Below are positions 7,529 to 15,696 of a stretch of 64,000 nucleotides of DNA, piece after piece (the first letter of the stretch is position 1; every line of letters starts with the position of its first letter). A program made the position numbers and the translations under genes. The stretch is from Thermincola carboxydiphila (GTDB taxonomy: Bacteria; Bacillota; Thermincolia; Thermincolales; UBA2595), in contig JAENYP010000001.1 of the NCBI GenBank assembly GCA_016841725.1, positions 486,540 through 550,539 on the forward strand. The letters are read 5' to 3'. Under the pieces are notes generated by a model. That model was not told the origin of the DNA, ran no database searches, and saw only the letters and a list, made by a program, of their open reading frames with translations.

Positions 7529-8311
7529 CTAATTAAATATTCCACCAAACAGTTCAATAATTTTAAACCTTACTTTTATGTTTTTAAAATTATCCTTTTC
7601 GTTTTCATGTTCCACAAAGTCTAGTTCATATGCAAAATCCTTTTCAGCTTCCATAAATCCCGGTTCGTAAACTGCCGATACGGTGGCCGCTTCAGAGCCG
7701 GAAAAACCAGCCTCAGGTTCCGGAGCCCCCATTGACCTGGACACGTCTACAAAGCATAACGGCGGAAAAAGCACACACCACCAGTTTGCCCCCTGTCCCT
7801 GTCCGATAACAACCCTTACCGCTTCATAGTTTCCGGCCGGGAGAGTCAGCTCTCCGTATGTCTTCACCGGAAAATCAAAATTGCCCAGCTGAACACTGAC
7901 AGGGTAGTCCTCTCCCCACGCCTTGACTTCCTCCGCAGCTATTGACCCGATATCTTCAAGGTGCACTTTGGTAATTTTTCTGGCCTCATCAAGGTTTTTG
8001 GCCTTACTGAATTCAGAGGTCATCTCCTTTACAATGAGGTCTCTGACTTTCCTTTTCAACGCCTGGTCACGGTCACTGTCACTATTGGCGATTACGTGAA
8101 ACCTGATAAGATTATACTGGTTATATGCCTCAACACAGACACCGGCATCAGGATTGCCAACTGGCTCGCCTGCCGCTGTCAGGTTTTTTCCGGTATCTGC
8201 CCGGGCTGTAATTTCGGTGCCGCTTACAGCCAAAGTCAGCATTACAGCCACTACGACAATTGCTATTACCGTTACTGATACAGCGCCTATCTTTATAAGT
8301 TTGCTCCGCAT
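7529..8311 (-). CDS. spoIIR: Stage II sporulation protein R (forespore signal for pro-SigE processing)
   Basis: 260 residues. One N-terminal TM/signal segment (about 8-30), then the SpoIIR domain with the hallmark IRFHVIANSDSDRDQALK at about 69-87 and a WWCVLFPPLCF motif at ~178. The forespore secretes SpoIIR across the septal membranes to trigger SpoIIGA cleavage of pro-SigE. ATG at 8311 with a GGGAGGA site. The C-terminal ~60 residues are acidic and low in conservation. It lies 98 bp downstream of sigG. In Bacillus the gene is SigF-dependent, but I saw no convincing SigF promoter immediately upstream here. Confidence 0.95.
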   Translation of the reverse strand: MRSKLIKIGAVSVTVIAIVVVAVMLTLAVSGTEITARADTGKNLTAAGEPVGNPDAGVCVEAYNQYNLIRFHVIANSDSDRDQALKRKVRDLIVKEMTSEFSKAKNLDEARKITKVHLEDIGSIAAEEVKAWGEDYPVSVQLGNFDFPVKTYGELTLPAGNYEAVRVVIGQGQGANWWCVLFPPLCFVDVSRSMGAPEPEAGFSGSEAATVSAVYEPGFMEAEKDFAYELDFVEHENEKDNFKNIKVRFKIIELFGGIFN

Positions 8312-8409
8312 AAATTATTCCTCCCGTCTTCCTATCTCTCTCTCTGAATCTGTTCTGCATATTATTCTTTTTACATATATCTTCTCACAAATTACCTTAT
8401 TTTAATCTT

Positions 8410-9189
8410 TCACATGTGTTTTCTCATGTGTTTCAGGGCGGCTTTCTCCAGGCGGGAGACCTGGGCCTGCGAAATACCTATTTCATCGGCTACCTCCATC
8501 TGAGTCTTCCCTTCAAAAAATCTGAGTGAGAGAATCAGTTTTTCCCGGTCACTGAGTTTACGCATGGCCTCCCTTACGGAAATACCCTCAAGCCAGTTCC
8601 CGTCCTGATTTTTCTCGTCACTGATCTGGTCCATTACAAATATGGGGTCACCCCCGTCATGATAAATAGGTTCAAATAATGAGATAGGTTCCTGAATGGC
8701 GTCCAGGGCAAAAACAACTTCCTCCCTGGGCATCTTGAGTTCACCGGCTATTTCATTTATTGAAGGCTCCCTGGAATACCGGTTAACCAGACTGTCCCTG
8801 ACCTGCAGCGCCTTATAGGCAACATCCCTAAGTGAGCGGGAAACCCGAATAGGGTTGTTATCTCTCAAATAGCGCCTTATCTCACCGATAATCATGGGGA
8901 CGGCATAAGTCGAAAACTTAACATTCTGACCCAGGTCAAAGTTATCAATTGCCTTCATAAGTCCGATACATCCTACCTGAAACAGGTCATCAACATATTC
9001 ACCCCTGTTGGTGAATCGCTGAATCACACTGAGCACCAGCCTTAAGTTGCCGTTAATCAGCTTGGAGCGCGCACTTTTCTCACCGGCCTGCATTATAACG
9101 AACAACTCCCGCATTTCACTGCTGGTCAATACTGGTAGTTTCGATGTATTAACTCCACAAATTTCCACTTTGTTTATCATCATCAGCAT
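8410..9189 (-). CDS. sigG: RNA polymerase sporulation sigma factor SigG (late forespore)
   Basis: About 259 residues. It has the near-invariant SigG N terminus KVEICGVNTSKLPVL, sigma-70 region 2 (GNLRLVLSVIQRF, DLFQVGCIGLMKAIDNFD), region 3, and region 4 with the helix-turn-helix QMEVADEIGISQAQVSRLEK. It drives late forespore genes after engulfment. Start at 9189 chosen because GGAAAGG lies six bases upstream. ATGs at 9183 and 9180 are alternatives. A SigF-type promoter lies ~40 bp upstream. The gene is not adjacent to sigE as in Bacillus: azlCD and an M50 protease lie between them. Confidence 0.96.
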   Translation of the reverse strand: MLMMINKVEICGVNTSKLPVLTSSEMRELFVIMQAGEKSARSKLINGNLRLVLSVIQRFTNRGEYVDDLFQVGCIGLMKAIDNFDLGQNVKFSTYAVPMIIGEIRRYLRDNNPIRVSRSLRDVAYKALQVRDSLVNRYSREPSINEIAGELKMPREEVVFALDAIQEPISLFEPIYHDGGDPIFVMDQISDEKNQDGNWLEGISVREAMRKLSDREKLILSLRFFEGKTQMEVADEIGISQAQVSRLEKAALKHMRKHM

Positions 9190-9226
9190 GACACCCTTTC
9201 CGGTTTCAGGTTCACAGTTCATTAGG

Positions 9227-9255
9227 ATTATTGCCCAAAAAAAATAGGTTTATAC
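9227..9255 (-). promoter_or_regulatory. SigF-type forespore promoter of sigG
   Basis: Minus strand GTATA (9251-9255), 15-bp spacer, GGCAATAAT (9227-9235). This matches the known SigF/SigG consensus (GYWTA, ~15 bp, GGNRANAMT). It is placed ~38 bp before the sigG ATG. In Bacillus sigG is transcribed by SigF and then by SigG itself. Confidence 0.75.
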
Positions 9256-9372
9256 ACATCAACCTTCGTGTCACTCGGCAAACTAATGTTACCGGAAAAG
9301 AGGGTCCACCGGTTGTGATGTAGAAAACTTTAATCAACGATAGCTATACTCACTATAAGGCAGGTTTTAGAG

Positions 9373-10209
9373 TTGGAAAATGAGTTCACCGGCCACGGGG
9401 AAAACGGCACTTTACAAAAGTCAAAAAAAAAGAAGGGTATCTGGGCCCTTCTTGGTGCTTTGCTGCTGCTCCTGAGTAAGTTTAAATTTATTATATTCCT
9501 GATTCTGGGAAAATTAAAATACCTCCTGGTTTTCCTGAAACTGGGCAAGTTCCTGACTACTTTCGGCTCCATGCTTCTTATGGTCTGGGTCTATGCCAAC
9601 TTCTATGGCTGGGTTTTTGCCGTTGGGTTCGTACTGTTGATCTTCGTTCATGAAATGGGGCATTTTATTACCGCCAAATTCGTTGGCCTCAATGTTTCCG
9701 CCCCTGTATTCATCCCCTTTTTGGGAGCCTTTATTGCCATGAAAGACCATCCGGCTGATGCCGTCACCGAAGCCAAGGTAGCTATGGGGGGACCACTCGT
9801 GGGTAGTGCCGGGGCTTTCCTATGTGCTGCCATGTACCCTGTCTCCGGCCAGGATTTCTGGCTGGCTCTGGCATATTCAGGGTTCATGATAAACCTATTT
9901 AACCTGATACCATTCCACCCACTTGACGGGGGGCGCATAGTGTCAGCTATTTCCCCGAAAATGTGGCTGGTCGGGGTTCCTCTTGTCGTAGTCGCAGCCT
10001 TCAAGTTTTTCAACCCGATACTCTTCCTGCTCCTCATACTGGGTTTAACACAGATATACCGCCAGTGGAAATCACCCAATCACGAATACTATAATACCCC
10101 TTTAGCCACCAGGGCAGCCTTTGCCGGTCTTTACTTCGGCCTGCTGATAATTCTTGGTATCAGTATGAAACTTATCCTTGATTACCACTCTGTATTGATA
10201 AGCGGCTGA
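9373..10209 (+). CDS. Site-2 protease family (M50) membrane metalloprotease
   Basis: 278 residues with several TM segments. The zinc motif HEMGH is at ~93-97, and the second conserved motif NLIPFHPLDGGR (third ligand Asp) is at ~175. The length and arrangement resemble the stand-alone S2P-like group widespread in Firmicutes. The first residues are basic and soluble; TMs begin at ~25. The given start is a TTG at 9373 with weak AGG-containing upstream sequence, so the true start could be a few codons away. It is the only plus-strand gene in the sporulation block. Whether it processes a sporulation factor (as SpoIVFB does for SigK) is unknown. The similarity is at the fold level only. Confidence 0.85.
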   Translation: MENEFTGHGENGTLQKSKKKKGIWALLGALLLLLSKFKFIIFLILGKLKYLLVFLKLGKFLTTFGSMLLMVWVYANFYGWVFAVGFVLLIFVHEMGHFITAKFVGLNVSAPVFIPFLGAFIAMKDHPADAVTEAKVAMGGPLVGSAGAFLCAAMYPVSGQDFWLALAYSGFMINLFNLIPFHPLDGGRIVSAISPKMWLVGVPLVVVAAFKFFNPILFLLLILGLTQIYRQWKSPNHEYYNTPLATRAAFAGLYFGLLIILGISMKLILDYHSVLISG

Positions 10210-10231
10210 CCTCTAAAAGGCACGCTGCTAT

Positions 10232-10555
10232 CTATACCTGCACCAGCGCCATTACCGCCATACCCACCAATAGAGTCCACACAAGGCTCCGTGTCTTGAT
10301 GGCAACTCCGAAAGCCGGAACTGCTGCCACAAGGTAACTGTTGGCAAAACTTATTGACAGCCCGCTTTCAGGCATTAAGATTGCCGGCGCCATTATTGCC
10401 GCCAGGACAGCTGCCGGGACGAAACCCAGCCACCAGATAACGGGCTCCGGTATCTTCAGCTTACTTAAAATGACCATAGGGAACATCCTGGGGAGGTAAT
10501 TCACCATCCAGAGCCCCAGTATCAATAGGTAGATTTTTGTCTGTTCCGGCACAGA
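10232..10555 (-). CDS. azlD: AzlD-family branched-chain amino acid exporter subunit
   Basis: 107 residues with three to four hydrophobic segments, matching AzlD (small partner of AzlC). Family features visible: the N-terminal YLLILGLWMVNYLPRMFPM and central PEPVIWWLGFVPAAVLAAIMAP. The GTG at 10555 is taken as the start because GGGGTGATT precedes it and the gene then overlaps the azlC stop by 34 bp, as usual for azlCD. AzlCD exports branched-chain amino acids or analogues. The region between this gene and the convergent M50 gene is only 22 bp. Confidence 0.88.
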   Translation of the reverse strand, partial: SVPEQTKIYLLILGLWMVNYLPRMFPMVILSKLKIPEPVIWWLGFVPAAVLAAIMAPAILMPESGLSISFANSYLVAAVPAFGVAIKTRSLVWTLLVGMAVMALVQV

Positions 10556-11214
10556 ATCACCCCAATCGTTGCTGCAATTACTGTGGCACCAATAATATTG
10601 GCACTGTTTCTGGTAAACATGGTCAAAACTGTGGAGACCAGACCCGAAATCACTGCAACCCAAAGAGTATTGCGGTCTTTAACCTGCCATACAAGCAGGG
10701 CAATAAACATTGCAGGCAGGGCAAAATTCACCCCAAAGCGGTCAATATTGGGAATCAGGTTGCCAACGGCAGCGCCAAGTGCGGAATTTACTGTCCATGA
10801 CAGGTGAGAAAAGATATTGACCCCCAGCATGAAATCCCGGTCTGCCTCTTTACGGTCAAATTCAGCCATGTTTACTGCAAATGTCTCATCAGTAATCCCG
10901 AAGGCCAGAACTGCCTGTACCAGACTTGGCAGCTTCCTGACAACAGGTGCCATAGAAGCACTGAAAAGCAGGTATCTAAGGTTGACCAGGAAATTGGTCA
11001 GCAGTATTGCCGGAATGCCGACACCGGCACCGAGCAAACCGACTGCAATAAACTGGCCGGAACCTGTAAATGAAGTTAGTGACATTAAAGCCGTCTGAAT
11101 AACAGTAAGCCCCTTTTCCCTGGCAATTACACCAAACGCCAGGCCAAGGGGCATGTAACCAACCATTATGGGAACAGACTTCTTTGCGCCTTCAAAAAAG
11201 CTTGCCTTGCTCAT
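10522..11214 (-). CDS. azlC: AzlC-family branched-chain amino acid exporter subunit
   Basis: 230 residues, with about seven predicted TM segments. Signature VPIMVGYMPLGLAFGVIAREKG near the N terminus and MSLTSFTGSGQFIAVGLL at ~45-62. It is the large partner of AzlD in branched-chain amino acid efflux. ATG at 11214 with a GGGATGA site. It lies 90 bp downstream of sigE in the same direction, so it could receive readthrough from the spoIIG operon. A functional link to sporulation is not implied by the family. Confidence 0.9.
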   Translation of the reverse strand: MSKASFFEGAKKSVPIMVGYMPLGLAFGVIAREKGLTVIQTALMSLTSFTGSGQFIAVGLLGAGVGIPAILLTNFLVNLRYLLFSASMAPVVRKLPSLVQAVLAFGITDETFAVNMAEFDRKEADRDFMLGVNIFSHLSWTVNSALGAAVGNLIPNIDRFGVNFALPAMFIALLVWQVKDRNTLWVAVISGLVSTVLTMFTRNSANIIGATVIAATIGVILCRNRQKSTY

Positions 11215-11304
11215 TCAATCATCCCTGTCTATAATCTAAGCCAATACCTCTGTTTTCTGTGCACAGATTATCTTTGTTTTCTACATTATGTTTGCTTTTT
11301 CCTG

Positions 11305-12030
11305 CTACTCCATCCGGTGGATTTCTTTACGCAGTCTTTTAAGAATCCTTTTTTCCAGCCGGGATATGTAAGACTGGGAGATTCCCAGCATATCGGCGAC
11401 CTCTTTTTGGGTCTTTTCCATCCCGTCAGCCAGGCCAAAACGGAGTTCCATAATCCTGCGCTCCCGCCCATTGAGCTTGTGCAGCGCCAGATTTAGCAGC
11501 TTCTTATCGACTTCTTCTTCCAGGCATTTATAAATAATATCATTCTCAGTACCCAGGACATCTGATAATAACAGCTCATTACCGTCCCAGTCGATATTCA
11601 GAGGTTCGTCAAAGGAAACTTCAGACCTTGTTTTACTGTTTCTCCTGAGATACATCAGTATCTCATTCTCAATACACCGTGAAGCATAGGTAGCCAGTTT
11701 AATCTTTTTCTCCGGGTCAAAGGTGTTAACAGCTTTTATCAGGCCAATAGTACCAATGGAAACTAAATCCTCTATTCCGATACCCGTATTCTCAAACTTC
11801 CTCGCTATGTACACCACGAGCCTGAGATTGCGTTCAATAAGAACACTCTTTACTGTCTTATCACCCGATTCCAGCCTTGAAATAAGGAATGATTCCTCAT
11901 CAATAGACAAGGGAGGCGGCAAAGCTTCACTGCTGCCGACATAGTGAACCTCTGACTTTAACCCTAGTTTTAAAAACAACCTGAGTAGTTTCAATCTTAC
12001 CAGCCATTTAAACCGCATAAACCTGTTCAA
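11305..12030 (-). CDS. sigE: RNA polymerase sporulation sigma factor SigE (mother cell)
   Basis: About 241 residues. N-terminal hydrophobic/basic pro-sequence ([21 protein letters not shown]) as in pro-SigE, which SpoIIGA removes. Then SEALPPPLS, region 2 ([43 protein letters not shown]) and region 4 ([23 protein letters not shown]). It is the early mother-cell sigma factor. A TTG at 12030 is used because AGGAGG lies 10 bases upstream. A TTG at 12039 is too close to that site, and an ATG at 12018 is too far from it but would also leave an intact pro-sequence. The upstream gap to spoIIGA is about 20 bp, giving the classical spoIIG operon. Confidence 0.96.
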   Translation of the reverse strand: MNRFMRFKWLVRLKLLRLFLKLGLKSEVHYVGSSEALPPPLSIDEESFLISRLESGDKTVKSVLIERNLRLVVYIARKFENTGIGIEDLVSIGTIGLIKAVNTFDPEKKIKLATYASRCIENEILMYLRRNSKTRSEVSFDEPLNIDWDGNELLLSDVLGTENDIIYKCLEEEVDKKLLNLALHKLNGRERRIMELRFGLADGMEKTQKEVADMLGISQSYISRLEKRILKRLRKEIHRME

Positions 12031-12052
12031 ATCACCCAAACCTCCTCTTTAT

Positions 12053-12985
12053 TCAGGCTGTTATCCTGTCAAGCACCTCCGGATGCAGAAGCGCCTTATA
12101 GGACCCCTCAGGACTAAGCTGACGGTGATATACTCCCACTATTACATTTCTGACACTGACCGGCTCAGTCCCGTCCCACACCTCAACCCGGTCCGGGCGG
12201 AATCCTATCAGCATGCCGTGTTCTTCGCCCAGGGAACAGAATGGGATGACCCTGAACCTGGTAACCCATGGAGTAGTAGACAGGGAACTCAGCAGCAGCA
12301 TCAAATCAGGGTCGCTGCTGTTTTCGAAGGCTTTCCGAACTTCAGCAGGAAACAGGTTCTTGAGTACACTGTACTCGACCACTACCACAGGAATCCTGCT
12401 TAAGGGGTCTTGCAGCTGGTTTCCCGTATCAATCAGGGCATCGACTGTGACCTCAGAATCACCGAACATTACTTTCATAGATACCCTGAACAGATCCCGA
12501 GCCATCCTGGTCTGGATAATTCTCCCGGCAAACCGGGTCAGCAGCAGGTACAAAACCACTGTCACCACTAATCCGGGCAAAAAATAACCAGCCACCAGGC
12601 GGGAAATGTCAGTAATCTGGGTATAATACGGACTTGTTCTGAAGGAATACAGGACTCCCAGAAACAAACCCCCGAGAGAAAACGAGATAATATAGAAGAC
12701 CGTCAGGGTAGAAAGAAACCTTTTCAGACTGAGAGGTGCGAATACCACGGCAAACATGAATAGCGAGAACGCTGTTTTCAACCACAGGGAATGCAGTATC
12801 CCCATTTGCGGAAAGGCTGCGGCACCCGAATACAGGGCCCCGGTTAAGGCTCCGGCAGCTATTCTCGGCCATCGGGCGGTGAACTTACTGAACCTGGCTG
12901 TCCCCCACAGTATAAGTCCGTTCATTAGAAAACTGACAGCAAAGGCAATGTCCGGGTAGACGTATACTACCGTTTGGACCTCCAT
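12053..12985 (-). CDS. spoIIGA: Sigma-E processing peptidase SpoIIGA
   Basis: 310 residues. Five hydrophobic segments fill the N-terminal half (about 1-155), followed by a cytoplasmic aspartic-protease-like domain with VDALIDTGNQLQDPLS (catalytic Asp in DTGN) at about 180-195. This is the standard layout of SpoIIGA, the membrane protease that cleaves pro-SigE after receiving the SpoIIR signal. ATG at 12985 with a weak GGTGG site. Its promoter at 13100-13132 has the long spacer known for Spo0A-controlled spoIIG. It forms the spoIIG operon with sigE. Confidence 0.94.
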   Translation of the reverse strand: MEVQTVVYVYPDIAFAVSFLMNGLILWGTARFSKFTARWPRIAAGALTGALYSGAAAFPQMGILHSLWLKTAFSLFMFAVVFAPLSLKRFLSTLTVFYIISFSLGGLFLGVLYSFRTSPYYTQITDISRLVAGYFLPGLVVTVVLYLLLTRFAGRIIQTRMARDLFRVSMKVMFGDSEVTVDALIDTGNQLQDPLSRIPVVVVEYSVLKNLFPAEVRKAFENSSDPDLMLLLSSLSTTPWVTRFRVIPFCSLGEEHGMLIGFRPDRVEVWDGTEPVSVRNVIVGVYHRQLSPEGSYKALLHPEVLDRITA

Positions 12986-13099
12986 TTCGCCACCACCATA
13001 TTATGTAATTTCATAGTATCATTATATGTTAGTCCTTAAGGGTATATGATTAAAAAGACTTAGCATCGCTACCGTTTTCAAGTGGCAGCATTCCTATTC

Positions 13100-13133
13100 A
13101 TTATACAATGCTTATATATAGAAATTTGTCAAT
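13100..13133 (-). promoter_or_regulatory. spoIIG promoter: sigma-A with 21-bp spacer and overlapping Spo0A-box-like site
   Basis: Minus strand: perfect TTGACA (13127-13132) and perfect TATAAT (13100-13105), separated by 21 bp instead of 17. The B. subtilis spoIIG promoter is known for a 22-bp spacer that needs Spo0A~P. On the plus strand TTTGTCAAT (13125-13133) resembles the 0A box TTTGTCGAA and overlaps the -35. Predicted transcription start is ~108 bp before the spoIIGA ATG. Confidence 0.75.
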
Positions 13134-13149
13134 AGATGCTCAGATATAA

Positions 13150-13181
13150 AAAAACCTCTCGCCTTTTTCTGCAGGTGAGAG
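13150..13181 (-). terminator. Terminator upstream of the spoIIG promoter
   Basis: Inverted repeat CTCTCxCCT / AGGxGAGAG (13156-13164, 13173-13181; one mismatch on the minus strand) followed on the minus strand by seven T. It would stop transcripts arriving from the ftsZ side before the spoIIG promoter. Confidence 0.7.
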
Positions 13182-13215
13182 TACATTTTTCGCAGTATGG
13201 GAGCCGTCCGTAATC

Positions 13216-13452
13216 TAATGGGGGCTGCTTATTTTTGACTTTAACGTAAGAAGCGGCAGATATATTCCTCCGGGATGGCTACAACTCAGCCGGCTAACCA
13301 CTCGCGCGGAGCGCTCTACCCCAAGGGTACCGCCATCTCTAAGCGCTGAAGCGCTAAGAGCTGCCATGGTGGGCCGGCTGACGTCAGACTCATCCCTCCG
13401 GAACACATCTGCCACTTCTTAAACCAAAGTCCAAATATGAACTGCCCCTATT
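13216..13452. repeat. Large hairpin repeat, copy A (full)
   Basis: The two ends are ~80-bp imperfect inverted arms: plus-strand 13216-13297 and the reverse complement of about 13370-13452 align almost throughout (shared blocks GACTTT, TAAGAAG, GGCAGAT, GGGATG, CTCAGCCGGC versus CGTCAGCCGGC). The centre holds smaller palindromes such as CTAAGCGCTGAAGCGCTAAG. It has no coding potential. It shares its right arm with copies B, C and D in this window. It belongs to a dispersed structured-repeat family. Confidence 0.75.
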
Positions 13453-13669
13453 AGTCACGGAAATGCACCCATACACCGAAAAACTGCCAAAACTTCCCGG
13501 CAGCCTTTCGCCATCTTCGGGCATGCGGGGACTCCCTGCCTTGTTGCCGGTGATTTGCAGCCAGACTCATAACGGCGGCAGTGCCAGGAAAATCTTATAC
13601 AATACCTAACCATATGCCGCGGTCATTCCCAGGAGCTATCCATAGAGCAAAAAATGCTAATATGTTTAA
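13453..13669. other. Non-coding stretch between hairpin repeats
   Basis: No ORF with a ribosome binding site is seen here. It contains a small hairpin (CTGCC-AAAACTTCC-CGGCAG, ~13484-13503) and may be the degraded left part of hairpin copy B, but the match is too weak to define. Confidence 0.35.
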
Positions 13670-13760
13670 GGCCGGCTGACGTCAGTCTCATCCTTCCGGA
13701 ACACATCTGCCACTACTTAAACTTTAGTTCACATGAATAAGCAACTGCCTCTTTTAATAC
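13670..13760. repeat. Large hairpin repeat, copy B (right arm only)
   Basis: Nearly identical to the right arm of copy A: GGCCGGCTGACGTCAG, then TCATCC.TCCGGAACACATC and TGCCACT.CTTAAAC, with a few substitutions. The matching left arm is missing or degraded, so this is a truncated copy. Confidence 0.7.
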
Positions 13761-13855
13761 GGACTGAGAGCCACTAGAAAAAAGCTGCCGGCATATGATA
13801 AGCCGGCACAGCCTGTTAACAAAGTCAATTTTTTCAAACTATAAAAATGTCATAA

Positions 13856-14044
13856 GACAGGGGTAGATGTGTTCCGGAAGGCGGAGTCTGTCGTCCGTCC
13901 GGCCAGCGACCCGCGAAGCGGGAGCTGCTGCCGGCGGAGATGTCTGGGGGTCCCCCCGATCCGTCGAAGCCCCGGCCTTTCTGAAAGGCCGGGGTTCGGT
14001 AACGGATTGGGGGCCCCGCCGGAGGAATTCATCTACCCCTGTCC
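13856..14044. repeat. Large hairpin repeat, copy C (full, multi-arm)
   Basis: Terminal inverted repeat GACAGGGGTAGATG / CATCTACCCCTGTC. The left arm carries AGATGTGTTCCGGAAGG and GAGTCTG as in copies A, B and D. The interior folds into several GC-rich stems: CCCGCGAAGCGGG, a stem CCCCGGCCTTTC-TGAAAGGCCGGGG flanked by CCCCCGATCCG / CGGATTGGGGG, and CAGC/GCTG flanks. The look is that of a structured RNA or MITE-like element rather than a gene. Confidence 0.75.
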
Positions 14045-14091
14045 ATATTACAATTTAATACTCAAAAAATATGGAGTTTGTCAATAAGCTG

Positions 14092-14118
14092 ACTGCCGGC
14101 TTATACTAAGCCGGCAGT
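14092..14118. other. Perfect 12-bp hairpin beyond the zinc-finger gene
   Basis: ACTGCCGGCTTA and TAAGCCGGCAGT with a 3-nt loop. T-rich sequence follows on the plus strand (TTTGTATT) but not on the minus strand, which is the direction of the adjacent gene. It may be part of the repeat zone or an mRNA-end hairpin. A related GCCGGC hairpin is at about 13787-13806. Confidence 0.5.
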
Positions 14119-14127
14119 TTTGTATTA

Positions 14128-14433
14128 CTAAAAAAAATTGAACAGTGGTTTATTTAGCTGAACTGAAATGAGCGCCATAACCAAAATGAACGTGAAAATA
14201 GCTCCAACAAAGAAAAACCTTTTAAAGCCCCCGGAGGGCATTAACAAATACCAGAAAAGGCCTGAAGCCTTTTCTTCTTTTTCTTTTTCCTCGTCCCTGG
14301 CCTTCATTTTATCGTATTTCTGGGCACACGAAGGACATTCATCCAGGTGACTTTCCATCTCTTGCCTGAGGTCCTCTGACAGCTTATCATCGATAAGGTC
14401 GAACATCAGGTATCTACACTCATGACAATTCAA
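14128..14433 (-). CDS. Small membrane protein with anti-sigma-type zinc finger (zf-HC2)
   Basis: 101 residues. It starts MNCHECRYLMFDLIDDKL, with a later HLDECPSC; together the Cys/His residues form the zf-HC2/ZAS domain found in anti-sigma factors. A charged coiled stretch (~45-58) follows, then one strong TM segment (about 75-93) and a very short tail. TTG start at 14433 after GGAGGTAGG. No ECF sigma factor gene is next to it, so an anti-sigma role cannot be assigned; it lies 21 bp downstream of ftsZ and may be co-transcribed. Single-TM zinc-finger proteins of this type also occur as stand-alone regulators. Confidence 0.75.
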   Translation of the reverse strand: MNCHECRYLMFDLIDDKLSEDLRQEMESHLDECPSCAQKYDKMKARDEEKEKEEKASGLFWYLLMPSGGFKRFFFVGAIFTFILVMALISVQLNKPLFNFF

Positions 14434-14454
14434 GAAACCTACCTCCTGTGCCTC

Positions 14455-15498
14455 TTATTTCCTGCGCAAAAATGCCGGAATATCGAGGTCATCAGTCGCA
14501 AATGGTTTTATGTCCAGTTCGGAATTAATTTCCTTGCGGTTAAACTTCTGGTCAAAACCCGTAGCTATAACGGTTACCCTGACTTCATCTTCCATCGTTT
14601 CGTCAATTACCGCGCCAAAGATAATATTTGCTTCGGGATCAGCAGCCTGGGCTATAATTTCGGCAGCCTCATTAACTTCAAAGAGCGCCAGACCGGAACC
14701 GCCGGTGATGTTCAGCAGCACACCCCTGGCCCCTTCGATTGAGGTTTCCAAAAGCGGGCTGGAAATAGCTGACTCAGCTGCCTCTGAGGCTCTTTTCTCA
14801 CCTGAAGCAATACCAATTCCCATTAAGGCTGACCCTGTTTCAGTCATAATTGTCTTGACATCGGCAAAATCAAGATTGATGAGTCCAGGTACCGCAATCA
14901 GGTCAGATATGCCCTGGACACCCTGGCGAAGGACGTCATCTGCTATCCTGAATGCTTCCACTATAGAAGTGTGTTTGTCGATTACCTGGAGCAGCCTGTC
15001 ATTCGGAATTGTAATCAAGGTGTCGACCTTGTTCTTTAAGTTGGAAATACCACCTTCAGCCTGTGTCAGGCGCTTTCTTCCCTCAAAGGTGAAGGGCTTG
15101 GTCACCACCCCAACAGTAAGAGCGCCTATTTCTTTAGCCACTTCAGCCACTATAGGAGCAGCCCCGGTCCCGGTGCCGCCACCCATACCTGCTGTAACAA
15201 ATACCATATCGGCTCCGTTAAGGGCCTTGGCTAACTCTTCCCTGCTCTCCTCGGCGGCCTTTTGTCCAATCTCGGGATTGGCTCCGGCTCCGAGTCCCTT
15301 TGTCAGTTTGGCTCCAATCTGCATCTTGTGCTGAGCTTCTGACATATACAGGGCCTGGGCATCAGTATTTACTGTAATAAACTCCACACCCTTCAGCCCT
15401 GCCGTAATCATCCTGTTGACCGCATTTCCTCCGCCGCCGCCAACGCCGATGACTTTTATATTGGCAAACTGGTCCATATCGATTTCAAATTCAAGCAT
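14455..15498 (-). CDS. ftsZ: Cell division protein FtsZ
   Basis: 347 residues. GTPase domain with [17 protein letters not shown] (N-terminal loop), [10 protein letters not shown] tubulin signature at ~105 and the T7 loop NLDFADV. The C-terminal conserved peptide DIPAFLRRK ends the protein (binds FtsA, SepF, ZapA-type partners). It polymerises into the Z ring. ATG at 15498 with AGGAGG ~11 bases upstream; a longer frame to 15564 lacks support. A ~200-bp AT-rich gap separates it from sbp, so it may have its own promoter. FtsA, normally just upstream, is absent. Confidence 0.97.
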   Translation of the reverse strand: MLEFEIDMDQFANIKVIGVGGGGGNAVNRMITAGLKGVEFITVNTDAQALYMSEAQHKMQIGAKLTKGLGAGANPEIGQKAAEESREELAKALNGADMVFVTAGMGGGTGTGAAPIVAEVAKEIGALTVGVVTKPFTFEGRKRLTQAEGGISNLKNKVDTLITIPNDRLLQVIDKHTSIVEAFRIADDVLRQGVQGISDLIAVPGLINLDFADVKTIMTETGSALMGIGIASGEKRASEAAESAISSPLLETSIEGARGVLLNITGGSGLALFEVNEAAEIIAQAADPEANIIFGAVIDETMEDEVRVTVIATGFDQKFNRKEINSELDIKPFATDDLDIPAFLRRK

Positions 15499-15696
15499 TA
15501 AAATTTTGACCTCCTTTGAAGCTCTACTCCCCTTTAAAGTATATGAACCCCATACATTTTTCAAGTCCCTAAAATAGAAATAAATCCATGAATTTTAGTA
15601 TTAGTTATATAAGTTTTTTGGCATTAACTAATATAACTTTAAATGGTAAAATTCCACATGGAACTTAAATTCCCTCTTTTTGAAATTCAATTTTTT

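Noticed and set aside
13850-14087. Small open frames on both strands in the hairpin zone (about 60-72 codons)
   Set aside because: They lie inside hairpin copy C, lack ribosome sites and encode mirrored low-complexity Gly/Arg/Pro sequence produced by the palindromes.
14128-14433. Anti-sigma factor paired with a sigma gene
   Set aside because: The zinc-finger domain fits, but no ECF sigma gene is adjacent, and sigE/sigG are controlled by other proteins, so only the domain is reported.
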